Shown one piece after another: positions 5,586-6,426 of a DNA stretch of 6,426 bases. Source of the stretch: Porticoccus sp. (GTDB lineage: Bacteria; Pseudomonadota; Gammaproteobacteria; Pseudomonadales; Porticoccaceae); contig NYXF01000126.1 in the NCBI GenBank assembly GCA_002685455.1, positions 1 to 6,426 on the forward strand, read 5' to 3'. Both the position numbers and the translations under genes were made by a program. A model generated the notes under the pieces. That model ran no database searches. It had not been told where the DNA came from and saw only the letters and a list, made by a program, of their open reading frames with translations. The number at the start of each line of letters is the position of its first letter. Positions within the stretch are counted from its first letter, which is position 1.

Positions 5586-6426
5586 CTATAATAATTCATT
5601 TGCCAAATTAGCAAGTTTTGATCTCTCACCTTTTCTTAATGTCACATGAGAATATAATTTCTGACCCTTAAGTTTATCGATAAGATATGAAAGTCCATTA
5701 CTTTGTGAGTCAAGGTAAGGTGTGTCTATCTGATTAATGTCTCCAGCAAAAATAATTTTAGTATTTTCACCAGCTCTTGATATGATGGTTTTTATCTCGT
5801 GAGGGGTAAGATTTTGAGCTTCGTCTACAATAAAATAAATATTTGAGAAACTTCTACCTCTTATATAGGCTAGTGGTTGGATAACTAATTTTTCAGAATC
5901 AATCATATTCTTTAAAACTTTAAATTCCTTTGAAGTCTCTTTATATTGATTTTGAATATATTTAAAGTTATCCCAAAGAGGCTCCATGTAAGGATTTATC
6001 TTAGAACTTATATCACCAGGAAGGTAACCTATATCTTTATTACCTAGGGGTACGATTGGTCTGGCGACAAATATCTGTTTAAAACTTCTTCTCTGAGAAA
6101 TAGCAGAAGCTAAAGCAAGTAGAGTTTTTCCAGTTCCAGCTACTCCATTTATAGATACCAAAGGTATTTTTTCATTAAGTAGGGAATGAATAGCAAAGGC
6201 CTGTTCGGCATTTCTTGGTGTAATACCAGATACCGATGTTTTCTCGACTCTGTATATATTTCCATCATCTGAATCATTATAGATTAAAGCAGATTTTTTT
6301 GAATTTTTGAGGACATAGTAGGAGTTATCAGAAAGTTTTTTTCTAGGGAAAATTTCCTTCTTACTTAGGATATTATTTGAGTACACATTATCAATAGTCT
6401 CAGATTTTATATTTTCAATAACTTGA
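5586..6426 (-). CDS. PhoH-family ATPase, C-terminal part (probable PIN-PhoH fusion)
   Basis: The frame is open from the right edge (first full codon 6425-6423) to the TAG at 5588-5586, giving 279 residues; the start lies outside the window. A GTG at 6386 could be mistaken for the start, but the frame continues upstream and the conserved sequence is already under way. The PhoH domain is complete. GVAGTGKT, the Walker A motif, lies at 6146-6123. ARPIVPLGNKDIGYLPGD follows it. PLAYIRGRSFSN precedes Walker B VDEAQ, whose DEAQ is at 5825-5814. IIFAGDINQID is a sensor-like motif, and GERSKLANLA is near the end. These proteins are RNA-linked P-loop ATPases related to SF1 helicases. In Bacteroidota the close relatives carry an N-terminal PIN ribonuclease domain, giving about 450 residues in total. 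The linker NSYYVLKNSKKSALIYN seen here resembles the one joining the two. The expected PIN domain cannot be checked. The gene is followed after two bases by acs. Confidence 0.93.
   Translation of the reverse strand, partial: QVIENIKSETIDNVYSNNILSKKEIFPRKKLSDNSYYVLKNSKKSALIYNDSDDGNIYRVEKTSVSGITPRNAEQAFAIHSLLNEKIPLVSINGVAGTGKTLLALASAISQRRSFKQIFVARPIVPLGNKDIGYLPGDISSKINPYMEPLWDNFKYIQNQYKETSKEFKVLKNMIDSEKLVIQPLAYIRGRSFSNIYFIVDEAQNLTPHEIKTIISRAGENTKIIFAGDINQIDTPYLDSQSNGLSYLIDKLKGQKLYSHVTLRKGERSKLANLANELL

Noticed and set aside
6384..6386. GTG as the start of the PhoH gene
   Set aside because: The frame stays open through another 13 codons to the window edge, and known relatives have a long N-terminal extension. 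The gene is simply cut by the window.
1..6426. CRISPR array, insertion sequence, phage, attachment site or defence system
   Set aside because: No spaced direct repeats, transposase motifs, terminal inverted repeats or tRNA-end duplications were seen. The tRNA-Arg could serve as an integration site, but nothing next to it looks integrated.

Overview
This is a low-GC window (roughly one third G+C by eye) that looks like chromosome from a marine-type Flavobacteriia or other Bacteroidota. Four things support that. The tRNA has no encoded CCA. Perfect Bacteroidota-type -7 boxes (TAnnTTTG) sit where promoters are expected. Ribosome-binding sites are weak or absent. The proteins also fit: a PhoH ATPase of the Bacteroidota type, a PorT-like outer-membrane barrel and several lipoproteins. 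Genus or species cannot be named from this sequence.

Layout, left to right. (1) 1-443, minus: the N-terminal part of an outer-membrane beta-barrel protein that runs off the left edge. (2) 444-543: a divergent promoter region serving that gene and the tRNA. (3) 544-617, plus: tRNA-Arg(ACG), with an unusual U73. (4) 624-638: a weak hairpin between the tRNA and the next, convergent gene. (5) 2193-642, minus: two overlapping genes. The first encodes a 281-residue exported protein of unknown function with a Ser/Gly-rich linker and two slippery homopolymers. The second encodes a DUF2927-type lipoprotein. (6) 2194-2270: a short divergent promoter region. (7) 2271-3686, plus: a lipoprotein of the PQQ-dependent glucose/sorbosone dehydrogenase family with a TTG start. 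(8) 5583-3688, minus: acetyl-CoA synthetase, ending one base from the end of the preceding gene. (9) 6425-5586, minus: a PhoH-family ATPase whose N-terminus lies beyond the right edge, two bases upstream of the acs start.

Three transcription units can be inferred: phoH-acs (minus), the PQQ-type lipoprotein alone (plus), and the unknown protein plus DUF2927 pair (minus). The barrel gene and the tRNA are read divergently from a shared upstream region. The phoH-acs unit combines RNA/stress metabolism with acetate activation. The dehydrogenase-like lipoprotein suggests oxidation of sugars or aldoses in the envelope. The overlapping pair is the least understood part of the window and the best candidate for something not yet described. 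No CRISPR array, insertion sequence, phage gene or recognised defence system was seen. Apart from the pair, this reads as ordinary chromosomal sequence.
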